Shown: one piece after another, positions 13,166-14,534 of the stretch
Layout of the letters: each line of letters begins with the position of its first letter
Position numbering within the stretch: the first letter of the stretch is position 1
Assembly: GCA_013152945.1 (NCBI GenBank)
Contig: JAADFL010000180.1
Span: forward strand, 4,537-19,070
Length of the DNA: 14,534 bases
DNA from: Deltaproteobacteria bacterium
Lineage (GTDB): Bacteria > Myxococcota_A > JAADFL01
Reading direction: 5' to 3'
The notes under the pieces: generated by a model
The model's input: only the letters and a program-made list of their open reading frames with translations
What the model was told of the DNA's origin: nothing
Databases searched by the model: none
Translations under genes and position numbers: made by a program

Positions 13166-14335
13166 TCATGCCTGCCCAAGCCGTGAGAGGCAAAGCTCAA
13201 CCCTTTTCAAAACATCAGACATTTGGTCGGGTGTTCCTACCGTGAAACGCAGAAAACCATTCAATTGGGGGAACCGGCTCCTGTCCCTTACGTAAACGCC
13301 CTCGTCCATCAGGGACCTGGACATTGCTCCTGCATCAGGAAAACGCATCAGGAAGTAATTGGCCGGAGTACTCCTGCTTTCAATACCTCTTCTTTTGCAC
13401 CAGGCTGACATCATCTCCTTGGAAGCCTGAACCTGCAACCTGAACCGGTCATAGTAATCTTTATCTTCCAGGGCGGCAATCGCACCAATTTGACCGAGCA
13501 CATTTACGCTTTTCGGATTGTAGATCCTCGACAAGTCCCTTATCAACGGGCGGTTTGCCAGCATATAACCGACCCTTAGACCGGCCAGGCCGTAAAACTT
13601 GGAGAACGTCCTGGTAATGATAAGGTGATCATGGACATCCAACAGTTCTGCCACACTACCATTGTTTTCACCAAATTCGATGTACGCCTCGTCGACAAGC
13701 ACGATACAATGCTTTGTGTAGTCAAGGAGCCTGTTCAATTCAGCCTTGGAATATGTAATGCCCGTGGGGTTGTTGGGATTGACCAGATAGATAAGTTTCG
13801 TGTCCGGCCTGACTCCTTCCAGTACACTGTTGATATCACCGACAAACGGATCGTCGTATTCCACAAGGTCAAGCTGTGCGCCTTTTGCTTTGGCGAACAG
13901 GAGAGCATGTGTATAGGTCGGATAAGGAGCCAGCACATGGTCGCCTTCTTCCAGAAAGGTATCGCATACCAGCTTGATTGCATCATCGGAACCATTGGTT
14001 ACCAGGATCTCGTCGAACTCTCTCATGGTATGCAGCACGAGTTTTTCACGCAGTTCCGGGCTTCCAAGTGTCGGATACCAATTGAGGTGGTTCTGTTCAG
14101 TCAGGAAGGATGAAATCGATGCATGAACATTCGGCGATGGAGGCACGGTTGCCTCGTTCCAGTCGAGCTTATAACAAGTAAGAGTTTCTGCATGCCTTTT
14201 CATGTCCTGCCTGGATGAGACGACATCGTAAGGTTCAAGTTCCCTTACGTACCTTGCAGGATCAGGACGAAAACCCCTGACCAACCGAATCCCGGTTCTT
14301 GTGTTACCGTTATCTCGTGGATACATTTTTTCCAT
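13166..14335 (-). CDS. HisC-like PLP-dependent class I/II aminotransferase
   Basis: This 389-residue fold-type I enzyme resembles histidinol-phosphate aminotransferase, which aminates imidazole-acetol-phosphate in histidine synthesis. Visible are NWYP (residues 85-88), TNGSDDAIKLV (113-123), the substrate/PLP loop VNPNNPTG (185-192), VDEAYIEF with Asp215, TRTFSKFYGLAGLRVGY with PLP Lys246 and phosphate-binding Arg254, and the C-terminal FLRFTVGTPDQM with Arg363. An N-terminal extension of about 50 residues precedes the usual HisC start, and the LDWNEATVPPSP segment (57-68) replaces the usual LxxNENP-like opening. HisC-like proteins of this style also occur in surface-polysaccharide loci, so the symbol hisC is withheld. 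No other his gene is in view. The ATG at 14335 has GAGG 8 nt upstream; an ATG three codons later is an alternative. Confidence 0.85.
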   Translation of the reverse strand: MEKMYPRDNGNTRTGIRLVRGFRPDPARYVRELEPYDVVSSRQDMKRHAETLTCYKLDWNEATVPPSPNVHASISSFLTEQNHLNWYPTLGSPELREKLVLHTMREFDEILVTNGSDDAIKLVCDTFLEEGDHVLAPYPTYTHALLFAKAKGAQLDLVEYDDPFVGDINSVLEGVRPDTKLIYLVNPNNPTGITYSKAELNRLLDYTKHCIVLVDEAYIEFGENNGSVAELLDVHDHLIITRTFSKFYGLAGLRVGYMLANRPLIRDLSRIYNPKSVNVLGQIGAIAALEDKDYYDRFRLQVQASKEMMSAWCKRRGIESRSTPANYFLMRFPDAGAMSRSLMDEGVYVRDRSRFPQLNGFLRFTVGTPDQMSDVLKRVELCLSRLGQA

Positions 14336-14534
14336 TCTGTTGCCTCACAATCACACTTGGTTACACTCACCTACTACACAAAACGACATCCACCTTTATT
14401 TCATTCAATTAATCTCCTGATAATACGCACCAAAATATGTTACAAATAAATTACCACAAAATATCGAACATATTATAAGCAAATTATGTACCAACCTAAA
14501 CATATCTCGTAGACAAGATGAATGTCAAAATAAA
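14336..14534 (-). promoter_or_regulatory. AT-rich upstream region of the HisC-like gene with candidate promoter and spaced AACATAT motifs
   Basis: This stretch to the window end is clearly more AT-rich than the genes. On the minus strand TTGACA (14523-14528) is followed after 18 nt by TATGTT (14499-14504), a reasonable sigma70 pair. A perfect TATAAT (14472-14477) also occurs, with only a weak -35 17 nt upstream. The heptamer AACATAT occurs three times, at 14435-14441 (minus), 14467-14473 and 14499-14505 (plus), exactly 32 bp apart each. No gene is seen; transcription from here would leave a leader of over 120 nt. Confidence 0.4.

Noticed and set aside
13625-14113. Open plus-strand frame of 162 codons
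   Set aside because: It is a shadow of the HisC-like gene on the opposite strand; no domain or ribosome site supports it.

Overview
The window reads as ordinary chromosomal DNA from a Gram-negative bacterium. It encodes an exported beta-barrel-like protein, a PcnB-type poly(A) polymerase, lipoyl synthase and a Coq10/RatA-like protein. Base composition is near balanced, TTG and GTG starts with good Shine-Dalgarno sites are frequent, and the proteins read like those of deltaproteobacteria (Desulfobacterota and relatives). That placement is an impression from protein style only; there is no rRNA or other marker to settle it. I see no tRNA, rRNA, CRISPR array, transposase, integrase or phage gene.

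Layout. (1) 1-2110, plus strand: the 3' part of glmM (phosphoglucosamine mutase, cut by the window edge), then a gene 1 nt away for a long NagB-family protein (glucosamine-6-phosphate deaminase/isomerase fold) with a changed catalytic motif. (2) 2136-11102, minus strand, read right to left: an agmatinase-type ureohydrolase (speB); after a 231-nt gap with a promoter-like site, an outer-membrane-type protein, a second NagB-fold protein that has lost nearly all catalytic residues, a family 4 glycoside hydrolase and pcnB, tightly packed. After a further 173-nt gap rich in palindromes come a DegT/StsC-type PLP aminotransferase and a Gfo/Idh/MocA oxidoreductase. (3) 11293-12893, plus strand: a small double zinc-ribbon protein, lipA, and a Coq10/RatA-type START-fold protein overlapping lipA by 8 nt. 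(4) 12894-13165: a convergent intergenic stretch with a 17-bp tandem repeat and nested inverted repeats. (5) 13166-14335, minus strand: a HisC-like aminotransferase, preceded by an AT-rich upstream region that runs to the window end.

How the genes may work together. The left two thirds centres on amino-sugar and sugar-phosphate chemistry. GlmM and the first NagB protein bracket glucosamine-6-phosphate. The GH4 enzyme and the NagB-fold pseudoenzyme look like a sugar-phosphate processing pair behind an outer-membrane protein. The aminotransferase and oxidoreductase are a classic keto-sugar or inosose amination pair. The most unusual feature is the presence of two divergent NagB-fold proteins in one neighbourhood, one with a rewired active site and one apparently catalytically dead. 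Whether these genes form one pathway is inference; the genes themselves are mostly confidently classified.
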